Of a stretch of 58,538 bases of DNA, positions 35,845-44,899 are shown piece after piece. The stretch covers positions 1 through 58,538 of the forward strand of contig NZ_CAJYTI010000025.1 in assembly GCF_913777625.1 (NCBI RefSeq). Direction: 5' to 3'. The notes under the pieces were generated by a model that saw only the letters and a list, made by a program, of their open reading frames with translations, was not told where the DNA came from and did no database searches. Positions within the stretch are counted from its first letter, which is position 1, and each line of letters starts with the position of its first letter. The position numbers and the translations under genes were made by a program. This DNA is from an uncultured Sphingomonas sp. GTDB lineage: Bacteria > Pseudomonadota > Alphaproteobacteria > Sphingomonadales > Sphingomonadaceae.

Positions 35845-36942
35845 TTATTTTTGCGGTAGCCGATAGGCGTGGCGCAGGAAGTCGAACGCCGGCAGCGCCT
35901 CGTGCTTGTCGAGGTCGAACCAAGCGGCGTTTTCCCAGTTGGAGCCCGTACCCCAGCGCGTCTTGCACCGGGTGGAGACCCAGGCGGGCTCCCAATAGAC
36001 CACGCCGATGCCGCCGCTGGTCACCACCTGCTGGGTAAGGTCGATCAGATAGCGACGCTGGCCGTCCGGGGTCGCCGGATAGCCGGGGATCAGCGTGTCC
36101 GGCCCGAGCAGGTTGGGGGAGGCATCCGCACCGTCATTGGTGAACGGATAGGCCGTCTCCACCACGATCACGTCGGCCTTGTAGCGATCCTTGGCTGCGG
36201 CGATCACCTTGCCGAGCCCGTCGATGCCGAGCTTCGACCATTTGCGGTAATAGCTGATGCCGATCACGTCGTAATCGAGCACGCCCGCCACCGTCGCCTG
36301 GTCGAACCAGGGAATCACGTTTTCCGGCTGGGCGATGTGGAGCATCACCTTGGGGCGGGTGCCGCTGGCCTTGCCGGCGTCGCGCACTGCCTTGATGCCG
36401 GCGTTGAACAGCCGGGCGTTGCGCTCCCAGTGGATCGCCTCGCCGATCACGCCGCCCATCAGCTCGGGATTGGTCTCGTTGCCGACCTGCACCATGTCTG
36501 GCATCAGACCTTGGGCTGCGAGCTTGCCCAGGATCTCTCTGGTATAGTCATACACCGCCTTGACCTGTGCATCGGTATCGAGCTTGGCCCAGGCGGCGGG
36601 CGGGCGCTGCTTCTCGCCGTCCGCCCAGTCGTCCGAATAATGGAAGTCGAGCAGCACCTTGAGACCCGCCGCATGGGCGCGGCGGATCGTCTTCAGCACG
36701 TCGTCATAGTTGCTGTAGCGGGTCCAGTCGGGCGCGTTCCACAGCCGCACGCGGACGATGTTGCCGCCCTTGGCCTTCAGCAGCGCGAACGGATCGACCG
36801 GCTTGCCGCGCTCGCGATAGACCGCGCCGCAATCCTCCATCTCGTTCACATAGCTGAGGTCAGCGCCCAGATAGAGCGTGTCGTCCTTCGCCGCCGGGGA
36901 ACCGGCGGCGAGGGCCGTAGCGGCGAGAAGCTGGCCCAGCAT
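35845..36942 (-). CDS. GH53 arabinogalactan endo-beta-1,4-galactanase
   Basis: A 365-residue TIM-barrel glycosidase. GH53 traits are the N-terminal LGADLSYVNEMED, the beta-strand-3 phrase LLDFHYSDDWADG, the acid/base Glu156 in VGNETNPE and the nucleophile Glu262 in VVETAYP, with IGVVYWEPAW near the end. The family cuts beta-1,4-galactan side chains of pectin. The first 18 residues are weakly hydrophobic and could serve as a short export signal. The ATG overlaps the stop of the TonB receptor by one base (TGATG), so the two are a translationally coupled uptake/degradation pair. Confidence 0.93.
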   Translation of the reverse strand: MLGQLLAATALAAGSPAAKDDTLYLGADLSYVNEMEDCGAVYRERGKPVDPFALLKAKGGNIVRVRLWNAPDWTRYSNYDDVLKTIRRAHAAGLKVLLDFHYSDDWADGEKQRPPAAWAKLDTDAQVKAVYDYTREILGKLAAQGLMPDMVQVGNETNPELMGGVIGEAIHWERNARLFNAGIKAVRDAGKASGTRPKVMLHIAQPENVIPWFDQATVAGVLDYDVIGISYYRKWSKLGIDGLGKVIAAAKDRYKADVIVVETAYPFTNDGADASPNLLGPDTLIPGYPATPDGQRRYLIDLTQQVVTSGGIGVVYWEPAWVSTRCKTRWGTGSNWENAAWFDLDKHEALPAFDFLRHAYRLPQK

Positions 36943-39680
36943 CAGAAGCTGTAGCTCACGCCGGCGAGGAAGCGACGGCCGAACCGCTCATAGCGGCCCT
37001 GCAGGCGGGTATCGCCATAATAGGTCTCGAACGGCTCGTCGGTCAGGTTGTTGGCCTGGAACAGCAGCTCGACATTCTTGAGTGGGCCGGTCTGGAACTT
37101 GTACGAGGTCTGGAAGTCCAGCACGCCTTCGTTGCGCGTGTAGAGCAGGCGATCGGTGTCGCCCAGCTCGGTCGCATAGTTGCTGCGGTAGCGGTACGCG
37201 ATCCGCGCCTCGAATCCGCGCTTGCTGTAGTAGAGCGTGGCGTTGCCGACATGTTTGGACAGGCCCGGCAGCGCGGTGGCGCCGATGGCGTTGTCGCGCT
37301 CCGTCACCGTGATGTCGCTGTCGGTGTACGAGTAGTTCAGGTACGTACCGAAGCCGTCGAACGGGGCCGGCAGGAAGGTGAACGCCTTCTGGAAGGCGAT
37401 TTCCACGCCCTTGATCGTGCCGCCCCTGCCGTTGATCGGCTGGGTGAAGGTGCCCTGGACGATGTTGCCGCCGGTATCGGTGAAGTTGCGGGTGGTCGTC
37501 TGGGTGGCGATGAAGGTGTCGAGGTCCTTGTAGAAACCCGAAATCGTCAGCGCGCTGTCGCGATCGAAATACCATTCGAAGGTGAGGTCGAGCTGCTTGG
37601 CGCGGAACGGCTCGAGCAGCGGGTTGCCGCCGGTGGCCGAAGGCGCGCCGCCGCTGGTGAACACGCCCACGCCTGCGTTCAGGTCGTCGAGCGGCGCGCG
37701 CGCGATCGCCTTGCTGGCGCCGAAGCGCATCTGCAGCTTGTCGGTCAGCTTGAAGTTGAGGTTCAGGTTGGGCAGCCAGTCGGTGAAGGCGTTGTCGAAC
37801 CGCACCGGCGTGGCGACGGCAACCGCGCCCTGGCCGTCGATCTTGGTGCTGCGCGAGCTGGTGTCGGTATGGACCATGCGTACGCCGGCATTGCCGGTCA
37901 CCGGGATGCCGAACAGCGTGCCTTCCAGGTCCGCCTGGGCATAGGCGGCGACGGTGGACTCGCGCACCTTCCAGCTCGACGACTGGTCGTAGAAGCTCTG
38001 CTGCGGATCGAGCTTGCCGAAATAGCGGCTGATCGCGGCCGGGATGTCGATCGACAGCGTCTGCGGCACGCCGCCGAAGCCGCTCGGGAAGGTGACGGTG
38101 CCGTTGATCAGGTCCGACGGGATCGCGACGCGGTTGCTCGCATCAATGAAGCCGTACTGGGTGCGCTGGGTATAGTCCTTTTCGCGATCGGTGAAGCGGC
38201 CGCCGCCGGTGATGCGCTTGACGAAGCCGCTGTCGAACTCGCGCTGCAGCTCGCCCTTCAGCGTCCAGAGATGGTCGTTGATCAGCGGCGCGCCGCCGCC
38301 ATTGGTCGGGATCTGGAATTCGGAAATGCGGTTGACGTTCGGATCCGTCAGCGAATGGTTGAAGCTGAAGCTCGCCGCCTGGCCGGGCGTGGTCAGGAAG
38401 GTACCGGTCGAGCCGTAGCGATCCTGGAAGGTGAAGCCGTTTGCGCTGGCCGAATATTCGGTGCGCAGCGTCAGGAACTGCTGGCTGCGGTGGGTGGTCG
38501 AATAGCCGGCGTCGAGGATGCCGGTCCAGCCGTCCTTCGACCATTTGCCGTTGAGACCGCCTGCGTACAGGTCGTCGGTGAAGAAGAAGCTCTCGTTCAC
38601 GTTGCGCACGTCGAGGCCGTAATCGACGCCGGTGTTGGTTGCGGTGATGCCGGTGACGTTGCCGTCGACCACGGTCGGCTTGGAGAAGCTGTTGCCGAAG
38701 GGCAGGCCCTCGGCGCGCAGGCCGCGCTGCGTTTCGGTGAACTTCACATGACTGTAGAAGAAGTCGCCGTTCAGCTCGAACAGACCGTGGCCGGGGTTCC
38801 ACTGCACCGCCGCGAGTGCGCCGTGGCGGATGTCGTCGCCGCCGCGGACCAGCGCCTCATAGCCATAGGGGATGTTGTCCTGCCCCTTGGCGTTGCCGGC
38901 CGCGCCCTTGCCGTCGCCGTTCAGGTCGGCGAAGCTGTTGGTGTAGCGGAACACGTTGGTGCGCGCGGTCGCATTGGCCTGGCGGCGGCCCGAATAGCCG
39001 AGCGCCACGCCCAGCGTGTTGTCGAAGAACTGGTCGACGTAGGAGATGCTGCCGATATAGCCCCAGGGCTTGGCATCGGCGATGTCGGGGGCGAGGTCGT
39101 TGTAGCTTGCGCGCAGGTTGATCGCGACCTTGCGCTTGCCGAAATCGAGCGGTCGGACGGTCTGCAGGTTCACCTGGCCGGCGATGGCGCCTTCGACCTG
39201 CGAGGCGGTCGGCGACTTGTAGACATAGGCGCCGTTCAGCAGCTCGGTCGGGTAATCGTCGTACCGAATGTTGCGGTTCGCTTCGGCCGAGACAACTTCG
39301 CGGCCGTTGAGCAGCGTGTTGACGAGGTTTGGTCCCATGCCGCGGATCGAGATCTGGGTGCCGTTGCCGCGATCGCGATTGGTGGCGAGGCCGGGCAGGC
39401 GTGCGAGCGACTCCGCGATCGACGCCTCGGGCAGCTTGCCGAGATCCTGCGCGGAGAGCGTTTCCTGGACGCGATCGGCGTCTCGCTTCGATTGCAGCGC
39501 GGTGCGCAGCGAGGCGCGATAGCCCTGGACGACGATTTCGGCCGTGTCCTGGTCCTCAGCGGCAGGCGTTTGTGGCGTGACGGCAGCCTGCGGTTGCGCA
39601 TCGGTCTGCGCGAATGCAGGCGCGGCGATCGCAATCGCCAGCAGGCTCGCCGCGGCTTTGCCCGCGCCGTTGATCTTCAT
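36942..39680 (-). CDS. TonB-dependent outer-membrane receptor, probably for galactan oligosaccharides
   Basis: The 912-residue protein has a signal peptide ending at AFAQ, a TonB-box-like EIVVQGY segment, a plug domain (KLPEASIAESLARLPG, SIRGMGPNLVNTLLNGRE) and a long beta-barrel ending in the aromatic C-terminus FLAGVSYSF. Plug wording of this type is typical of sphingomonad and Caulobacter carbohydrate receptors, not siderophore receptors. Co-translation with the GH53 galactanase points to galacto-oligosaccharides as ligand. The gap upstream (39681-39760) is A/T-rich with a CTTTC-G-GAAAG palindrome at 39735-39745, a possible operator. Confidence 0.93.
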   Translation of the reverse strand: MKINGAGKAAASLLAIAIAAPAFAQTDAQPQAAVTPQTPAAEDQDTAEIVVQGYRASLRTALQSKRDADRVQETLSAQDLGKLPEASIAESLARLPGLATNRDRGNGTQISIRGMGPNLVNTLLNGREVVSAEANRNIRYDDYPTELLNGAYVYKSPTASQVEGAIAGQVNLQTVRPLDFGKRKVAINLRASYNDLAPDIADAKPWGYIGSISYVDQFFDNTLGVALGYSGRRQANATARTNVFRYTNSFADLNGDGKGAAGNAKGQDNIPYGYEALVRGGDDIRHGALAAVQWNPGHGLFELNGDFFYSHVKFTETQRGLRAEGLPFGNSFSKPTVVDGNVTGITATNTGVDYGLDVRNVNESFFFTDDLYAGGLNGKWSKDGWTGILDAGYSTTHRSQQFLTLRTEYSASANGFTFQDRYGSTGTFLTTPGQAASFSFNHSLTDPNVNRISEFQIPTNGGGAPLINDHLWTLKGELQREFDSGFVKRITGGGRFTDREKDYTQRTQYGFIDASNRVAIPSDLINGTVTFPSGFGGVPQTLSIDIPAAISRYFGKLDPQQSFYDQSSSWKVRESTVAAYAQADLEGTLFGIPVTGNAGVRMVHTDTSSRSTKIDGQGAVAVATPVRFDNAFTDWLPNLNLNFKLTDKLQMRFGASKAIARAPLDDLNAGVGVFTSGGAPSATGGNPLLEPFRAKQLDLTFEWYFDRDSALTISGFYKDLDTFIATQTTTRNFTDTGGNIVQGTFTQPINGRGGTIKGVEIAFQKAFTFLPAPFDGFGTYLNYSYTDSDITVTERDNAIGATALPGLSKHVGNATLYYSKRGFEARIAYRYRSNYATELGDTDRLLYTRNEGVLDFQTSYKFQTGPLKNVELLFQANNLTDEPFETYYGDTRLQGRYERFGRRFLAGVSYSF

Positions 39681-39910
39681 GGGGGTCCCTCTCCCTTACG
39701 CGTGTAACAGGAAAATAATAATCATATAAATCAGCTTTCGGAAAGGGGGGCGATAGTGACAGCGGTAGCAATTCCCACCTGTGTGGTAATTCTGCCACTG
39801 TCCGCGGTGCGGCGCCCGCTTTGGCCCCGATATCGCGTCTGGCGCCCAGCCTGTCCGCTAGCGGCGGGACTCGTGGCGCGCGGCAGGCCCAATGACCCAG
39901 TCTTGCCGGT

Positions 39911-39951
39911 GCGTGCCAGCCGCCGGATGCGCGATCCGGGGACTGGCACGC
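39911..39951. terminator. Strong nested hairpin between the NmrA-like gene and the TonB receptor promoter
   Basis: Outer arms GCGTGCCAG (39911-39919) and CTGGCACGC (39943-39951) pair perfectly over nine bases. Inside them CCGGAT (39923-39928) and ATCCGG (39934-39939) form a second perfect stem with a five-base loop. The element is 15 bases downstream of the NmrA-like stop and would end its minus-strand transcript. There is no T-tract, so it may instead be a Rho-assisted or RNA-protecting structure. Confidence 0.5.
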
Positions 39952-39966
39952 CCGGGATTCATCAGG

Positions 39967-40833
39967 TCAGGCCGCCGTCAAGGCCAAAGCGGTTTCCCGA
40001 TAGCGGTGGAGCGGGCGGCCCAGCATCGCGATCAGACGTTCGCGATCCCCATGGTTCGGGATCATGCCGTCGCTGACATAGCGCTCTGCCATCAGGCGCA
40101 TTTCATAGGCGGTCCAGCGCGGCAGGAAGGTCGCCGCGTTCTGCTCGAATCCGCTCGGGTCGTCGCCGCCATAGACGACGGGGCGGCCCAGCACGTCCGA
40201 CCAGATCGCCGCTACGCTTTCGCCTGTGAGCGTATCCGGGCCGACGAGATTGATCGTCTCGAGCGGCAGCTTGCCCGGTGCGCGGTCGCGGCGAAGCAAC
40301 TCACGCGCGGCGACTTCCGCGACGTCGCGGGTATCCACCATGGCGACTCCCTTGCTGCCGATCGGCATCGGATAGACGCCATGCTGGAAGATCACGTCTT
40401 TCACCATGGCTTCGTTGTCGATGAAATAGGTCGGCCGCAGGATCGTGGCGCCGAAATCCATCGCCGCCAGCATCCGTTCGGCGCCGGACTTGACCGCAAA
40501 GTGCGGCACGTTGACGGCCCGGTCCGCGTCGAAGACCGACAGGTAGACGATCCGGTCGACCCCGGCCTCGCGGGCAAGGTTGAGGGTGATGAGCGCCTGA
40601 GTGAATTCATCACCCGCCACCGCATTCAGGAGGAACAGCGTGCGGATACCGGCCAGGGCGGCGCGCATGGCATCGATGTCCAGCAGGTCGCCCTGCGCGA
40701 CCTCGACGCCGGCCGGAAAGGTGGTCTTGGCGGGATCGCGGGTGAGAACGCGGACATCGGCGTCGCGAGCGACGAGCTGGTCGACGACCTGGCGGCCGAC
40801 ACGGCCAGTGGCACCGGTTACGAGAATGGTCAT
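39967..40833 (-). CDS. NmrA-like/atypical SDR NAD(P)-binding protein
   Basis: A 288-residue Rossmann protein: TILVTGATGRVGRQVV gives the glycine-rich GxxGxxG, VARDADVRVLTRDP the second strand, and VDRIVYLSVFDAD the position where the extended SDR active site would be. The Tyr-x-x-x-Lys pair is absent, as in NmrA/HSCARG and NAD(P)H-quinone-like members. These act as redox sensors or small-molecule reductases. The ATG at 40833 is preceded by AAGGAGA at six bases. It is divergently arranged with a LysR gene 98 bases away, which probably controls it. Confidence 0.85.
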   Translation of the reverse strand: MTILVTGATGRVGRQVVDQLVARDADVRVLTRDPAKTTFPAGVEVAQGDLLDIDAMRAALAGIRTLFLLNAVAGDEFTQALITLNLAREAGVDRIVYLSVFDADRAVNVPHFAVKSGAERMLAAMDFGATILRPTYFIDNEAMVKDVIFQHGVYPMPIGSKGVAMVDTRDVAEVAARELLRRDRAPGKLPLETINLVGPDTLTGESVAAIWSDVLGRPVVYGGDDPSGFEQNAATFLPRWTAYEMRLMAERYVSDGMIPNHGDRERLIAMLGRPLHRYRETALALTAA

Positions 40834-40931
40834 GGAATGTCTCCTTGGGTCTTGCTGACCCGAGCAAGATGCGTGATCCATGAGCGTGCAAATAGACGCG
40901 CATTCTGGACGAACCGTCTCACTGGTGGAAC

Positions 40932-41828
40932 ATGATGGACCTTCTCGCCCTTGCTGATTTCACGCTGGTCGCGCGTCATGGCGGCTTCGGCAAAGCGGCG
41001 CGTGCCACCGGCCGACCCAAGGCGACGCTGTCCCGTCGCGTGGCCGATCTCGAGGCGGCGCTCGACCTTCGACTGTTCGAGCGGGGGCAGCGCGACCTCA
41101 AGCTGACCGAGGAGGGGCGGGCCTTGTTCGAGCGCGCCGGGGCCCTGCTGGCCGAGCTGGAGGAGACGACCGCCGCCATCGCGCAGGGGAGCCCACGGGT
41201 GCGGGGGCGCCTGCGGATCAGCGCGCCGCTCCTCTTTTCCCAGACCGCGATGGGACGGCTGGCAGCCGAATTCGCGCGGCGATATCCCGAAGTCCGGCTG
41301 GAGGTTACCGCCGACGATCGCGCGGTGGACATGATCGAGGAAGGCTATGACCTGGTGATCCGCGTCGATCCGTCGGCCGACGAGGCGCTGGTCGGTCGGC
41401 CTTTCCTGCACGACCGGCTGGTGGTGGTGGCGAGCGCGCACCTGGCGCTGCCGGAAGGCGCCGCGACTCCTGCCGTGGTACGCGGCGGCGATCCGGCGCG
41501 GCGCTGGACGGTTACCGCTGTTGACGGCAAACACGAGATCGCGATCGACCCGGTGCTGCGGCTTTCGTCGCTGGTGATGATCCGGGATGCGGTGCGCGCC
41601 GGGGCCGGAGCGGCACGGCTGCCGCTCTCGCTGGTCAGCCGCGACCTCGCTGCGCAGCGGTTGACATGGTGGGGGGATGTGGCGGGTTCGGACATCGCCC
41701 TGTGGGCGCTATACCCATCCCGCCGCCTGCTGAGTGCCAGAGTTTCGGCGTTCCTCGACTTGCTGCGCCACGCGTTCCCGAACGGCACGCCGGAAGAGCT
41801 GGCCGCCTGTCTCGACGACCAGCCCTGA
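40932..41828 (+). CDS. LysR-family transcriptional regulator
   Basis: A 298-residue LTTR. The winged HTH covers residues 1-60 (FTLVARHGGFGKAARATGRPKATLSRRVADLEAAL), the linker helix lies about 62-90, and the periplasmic-binding-like effector domain starts at RGRLRISAP. It is transcribed away from the NmrA-like gene; a single short intergenic region serves both, the usual arrangement for a LysR and its target. The effector is unknown. Confidence 0.9.
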   Translation: MMDLLALADFTLVARHGGFGKAARATGRPKATLSRRVADLEAALDLRLFERGQRDLKLTEEGRALFERAGALLAELEETTAAIAQGSPRVRGRLRISAPLLFSQTAMGRLAAEFARRYPEVRLEVTADDRAVDMIEEGYDLVIRVDPSADEALVGRPFLHDRLVVVASAHLALPEGAATPAVVRGGDPARRWTVTAVDGKHEIAIDPVLRLSSLVMIRDAVRAGAGAARLPLSLVSRDLAAQRLTWWGDVAGSDIALWALYPSRRLLSARVSAFLDLLRHAFPNGTPEELAACLDDQP

Positions 41829-41848
41829 ACGGGGCGGGGGCGTGCGTC

Positions 41849-42583
41849 TTACGCCGTCGCGCCGCCATCGATGTTGAGCGTGGTGCCGGTGATGTAGCTG
41901 GCATCCGGTCCGGCGAGGAACGCGACCGCACCCGCGATCTCCTCGACCTTGCCATAGCGCCCGAGCGGGATGGCGCTCAGGACCTGCCCGGCAAACTCGC
42001 TGTCGGCCGGGTTCATGTCGGTATCGATCGGCCCCGGCTGGACGGTGTTGACCAGGATGTTGCGGGCCGCGAGGTCCTTCGCCCAGCCGCGAGCCAATGC
42101 CGCAACCGCTGCCTTGGTCGCGCTGTATACCGTGGTTGCAGGGAAGGCCATCTCGCCCGAAATGCTGCCGATCAGGAGGACCCGGCCGCCGTCACGCAGG
42201 TGCGGCAGCGCCGCGCGCGTGCCGACATGCAGGCCCTTTACGTTGACGGCGAACTGGCGATCATAGGTTTCGTCGGTGCCGTCGGCGACGGTCGAGAACT
42301 CCGCCACCCCCGCATTGTGGACGAGGATGTCGAGCCCGCCCAGGGCGGCGGCGGCCTGGTCGACCCCGGCGCGCTGCGAGTCCGGATCGGCGGCATTGGC
42401 CTGGAAGGCGAAAGCGGTGCCGCCTGCGCTTTCGATCGCCGCCACGGTGGCGTCCGCTGCCGCCTTGTTGCCGGCATAGGTGATCGCGACCGCCGCGCCA
42501 TCGGCCGCCAGCCGCTTGGCGATCGCGGCGCCGATTCCGCGCGATCCGCCGGTGACGAGCGCCTTTTTGCCCTGAAGTGACAT
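41849..42583 (-). CDS. Classical SDR oxidoreductase (FabG-like)
   Basis: The 244-residue protein has TGGSRGIG for cofactor binding, NAG in LVHNAGV, and the catalytic Ser in LLIGSISGEM with Tyr-x-x-x-Lys in VYSATKAA. PGPIDTDMN and the C-terminal ITGTTLNIDGG follow the FabG/glucose-dehydrogenase-like pattern. The cofactor is probably NADPH; the substrate is unknown. The ATG at 42583 has CGGAG seven bases before it. It is divergent from a small ArsR-type regulator that likely represses it. Confidence 0.9.
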   Translation of the reverse strand: MSLQGKKALVTGGSRGIGAAIAKRLAADGAAVAITYAGNKAAADATVAAIESAGGTAFAFQANAADPDSQRAGVDQAAAALGGLDILVHNAGVAEFSTVADGTDETYDRQFAVNVKGLHVGTRAALPHLRDGGRVLLIGSISGEMAFPATTVYSATKAAVAALARGWAKDLAARNILVNTVQPGPIDTDMNPADSEFAGQVLSAIPLGRYGKVEEIAGAVAFLAGPDASYITGTTLNIDGGATA

Positions 42584-42672
42584 GTCGATACTCCGTATGA
42601 TGTGGCCCGCGATCACGGCGTCGTGCGCTGTCGGCAACCGGCATATGGCGCGTTGGTTCGACAGTTCAATAA

Positions 42673-42697
42673 TCCCGAACTATTAAATTTATCGGGA
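42673..42697. promoter_or_regulatory. Candidate ArsR-type operator
   Basis: Arms TCCCGA (42673-42678) and TCGGGA (42692-42697) form a perfect inverted repeat around a 13-base A/T-rich core, in the gap between the divergent SDR and ArsR genes. It ends 17 bases before the regulator start, well placed for autoregulation and repression of both genes. Confidence 0.45.
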
Positions 42698-42714
42698 CGC
42701 CCTATATCGGTCGC

Positions 42715-43026
42715 ATGGCCCGCTTCACCCACCCAAGGCTGGAAGACGTCCCGCTCGACCTGGCGCTGCATGCGCTGGCCGATCCCAACCGGCTGGAGAT
42801 GGTCGCGCGGCTGGCGGCGGCCGAGCGGTTGCGCTGCACGGATGCCGCACCCTGCGAAGCCATCCCCAAGAGCACGCTGTCCAATCACCTCAAGCTGCTC
42901 CGCGCGGCAGGGCTGATCGAGACGACGCAGGTGGGGCGCGAGATGATCAATAGCTTGCGGCGATCCGAATTCGATCGCCGCTTTCCGGGGTTGCTCGACG
43001 TGGTACTCGCCAATCGGCCTGGCTGA
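42715..43026 (+). CDS. ArsR/HTH_20-type transcriptional regulator
   Basis: A 103-residue winged-helix protein: LALHALADPNRLEMVARL is the first helix pair of ArsR regulators, IPKSTLSNHLKLLRAAGLI the recognition helix, and TTQVGREMINSLRRSEF the wing. The two cysteines (CTDAAPC) are not in the ELCVC metal-site position, so metal sensing is unlikely; redox or ligand sensing is possible. It is divergent from the SDR gene. Confidence 0.9.
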   Translation: MARFTHPRLEDVPLDLALHALADPNRLEMVARLAAAERLRCTDAAPCEAIPKSTLSNHLKLLRAAGLIETTQVGREMINSLRRSEFDRRFPGLLDVVLANRPG

Positions 43027-43887
43027 TCACCTGCCGATTCCGTCCAGCTTGGTCACTGCATCCTGCGGCAGCGTCAGCGATGCCGCCGCCAGATTCTCGC
43101 GGAGATGCGCCATCGACGAGGTGCCCGGGATAAGCAGGATGTTGGGCGATCGCTGGAGCAGCCAGGCAAGCGCAACCTGCATCGGCGTCGCGTCGAGCTG
43201 TGCCGCAACCTGGGACAAGGTCGCCGATTGCAGCGGACTGAAGCCGCCCAGCGGGAAGAAGGGCACATAGGCAACCCCTTCCGCCGCCAGCGCGTCGATA
43301 AAGGCATCGTCGTCGCGGTGGGCAAGGTTGTACTGGTTCTGGACGCAGACGATCTCGGCGATCGCCCGTGCTTCCTCGAACTGCGCGCGTGTCACGTTGC
43401 TCAGCCCGACATGGCGCACCAGCCCTCGCCGCTGCAGGTCCGCCACCACCTTCAGCGGTGCGGCGAGCGATCCTTCCGCCGGGCCATGAACGTCGAACAT
43501 CAGGCGGAGATTGACGACGTCCAATGCCTCAAGCCCGAGGTTTTCGAGATTGTCGTCGACGGCGCGTGCCAGTTCGTCCGGCGCGAACGCCGGCAGCCAG
43601 GAGGCATCGTCCCCCCGGCGTGCGCCGATCTTGGTGACGATCAGTAGGTCCTGCGGATAGGGGAACAGCGCCTCGCGGATCAGCCGGTTGGTGACGTGCG
43701 GGCCGTAGAAGTCGCTGGTGTCGAGGTGGTTCACTCCCGCCTCGATCGCCGCGCGAAGCACGGCCAGGGCCTGGTCGTGGTCGTGCGGCGGCCCGAACAC
43801 GCCAGGCCCGGCGAGCTGCATCGCGCCGTAGCCGAGCCGCTTCACTTCGCGTCCGCCGAGGGCATAGGTGCCTGCTGGGTCGATCAT
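43027..43887 (-). CDS. Aldo/keto reductase
   Basis: A 286-residue (beta/alpha)8 oxidoreductase. Visible signatures are GYGAMQLAGPGVFGPP at the N-terminus, HLDTSDFYGPHVTNRLIREAL with the catalytic Asp and Tyr, LLIVTKIG with the Lys, and the NADPH-binding end VALAWLLQRSPNILLIPGTSS. The ATG at 43887 follows AAGGAGA by six bases. It is convergent with the ArsR gene (stops adjacent) and divergent from a second LysR gene. Confidence 0.92.
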   Translation of the reverse strand: MIDPAGTYALGGREVKRLGYGAMQLAGPGVFGPPHDHDQALAVLRAAIEAGVNHLDTSDFYGPHVTNRLIREALFPYPQDLLIVTKIGARRGDDASWLPAFAPDELARAVDDNLENLGLEALDVVNLRLMFDVHGPAEGSLAAPLKVVADLQRRGLVRHVGLSNVTRAQFEEARAIAEIVCVQNQYNLAHRDDDAFIDALAAEGVAYVPFFPLGGFSPLQSATLSQVAAQLDATPMQVALAWLLQRSPNILLIPGTSSMAHLRENLAAASLTLPQDAVTKLDGIGR

Positions 43888-43978
43888 CCGAATTCTCCTT
43901 TGTTGACCTGGAGATACGGCTTGCGGAGGAGCGCGATAAGTTGGAGGGATCTGCACGGGCTGTACGGAAATCCGAACA

Positions 43979-44875
43979 ATGAAGGCTGATCTTGCCGATC
44001 TCAATGCGTTCCTCGCGGTCGCGCAGGCGCGCGGCTTTCGTGATGCGGCGCGCGCCATCGGATCGAGCGCGTCGACGTTGAGCGAGGCGGTACGACGGCT
44101 GGAGGCGCGGCTGGGCGTGCGGCTGCTCCATCGCAGCACGCGGAGCGTGACGCCCACCGAGGCAGGCGCCCGGCTGATCGAGCGCCTGGCACCGGCGCTG
44201 GGCGAGGTCGAGGCCGCGCTCGACGTCGTCAACCTGTTCCGCGATCGGCCGGCGGGTACGTTGCGGCTCAACGTACCGGTCAGCGCGGCGCGGCTGGTGC
44301 TGCCGCCGATTCTTCCGGACTTCCTCGCCGCCTATCCCGATATCCGGGTCGAGATCGTCGCCGAGGACGGCTTCGTCGATCTGGTGGCATCCGGGTGCGA
44401 CGCGGGCATCCGCTATGACGAGCGGCTGGAGCAGGACATGATCGCGGTGTCGATCGGCCCGCGCGTGCAGCGCTTCGCAACCGCGGCGGCACCGTCCTAT
44501 CTCGACGCGCGCGGACGACCGACGCACCCGCGCGACCTGCTCGATCATGCCTGTCTGTGCGCCCGCTTCACCAGCGGTGCGCTGACCAGTCCCTGGGAGT
44601 TCGAGCGCGCCACCGAGATCGTGCGGATCGAACCGCAGGGCCCGCTGATCGCCAGCGTCGCCGGCGCAGTCGACCTGCTGGTCGACGTGGCGGTTGCAGG
44701 GGGCGGTATCCTCCATCTGTTCGAGGATTGGCTGCGTCCGGCGCTGGACAGGGGCGCGCTGGAACCGGTGCTGCCGACATGGTGGCAGTCCTTCTCGGGG
44801 CCGTTTCTATATTATTCCGGCCGCCGCCTCGTGCCGCCGCCGCTCCGCGCCTTCCTCGACTTCCTTCGCCGCTAG
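43979..44875 (+). CDS. LysR-family transcriptional regulator
   Basis: A 298-residue LTTR: HTH in residues 1-60 (FLAVAQARGFRDAARAIGSSASTLSEAVRRLEARLGVRLL), then the effector domain from PAGTLRLNVPVSAARLVLPPIL. The 91-base gap to the divergent aldo/keto reductase is the likely shared control region. The subgroup resembles regulators of small oxidoreductases; the inducer is unknown. Confidence 0.9.
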   Translation: MKADLADLNAFLAVAQARGFRDAARAIGSSASTLSEAVRRLEARLGVRLLHRSTRSVTPTEAGARLIERLAPALGEVEAALDVVNLFRDRPAGTLRLNVPVSAARLVLPPILPDFLAAYPDIRVEIVAEDGFVDLVASGCDAGIRYDERLEQDMIAVSIGPRVQRFATAAAPSYLDARGRPTHPRDLLDHACLCARFTSGALTSPWEFERATEIVRIEPQGPLIASVAGAVDLLVDVAVAGGGILHLFEDWLRPALDRGALEPVLPTWWQSFSGPFLYYSGRRLVPPPLRAFLDFLRR

Positions 44876-44899
44876 CCGTTCGGGGCGCCGGACCCTGTC

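Noticed and set aside
36942..39680. Ferric-siderophore receptor for the cluster's product
   Set aside because: The plug wording and the coupled galactanase point to carbohydrate uptake, and a 0.4-kb gap separates it from the cluster.
37251..39707. An 818-codon open frame antisense to the TonB receptor
   Set aside because: Val/Ala/Arg/Gly-biased composition with no motif; the opposite strand has a full signal peptide, plug and barrel.
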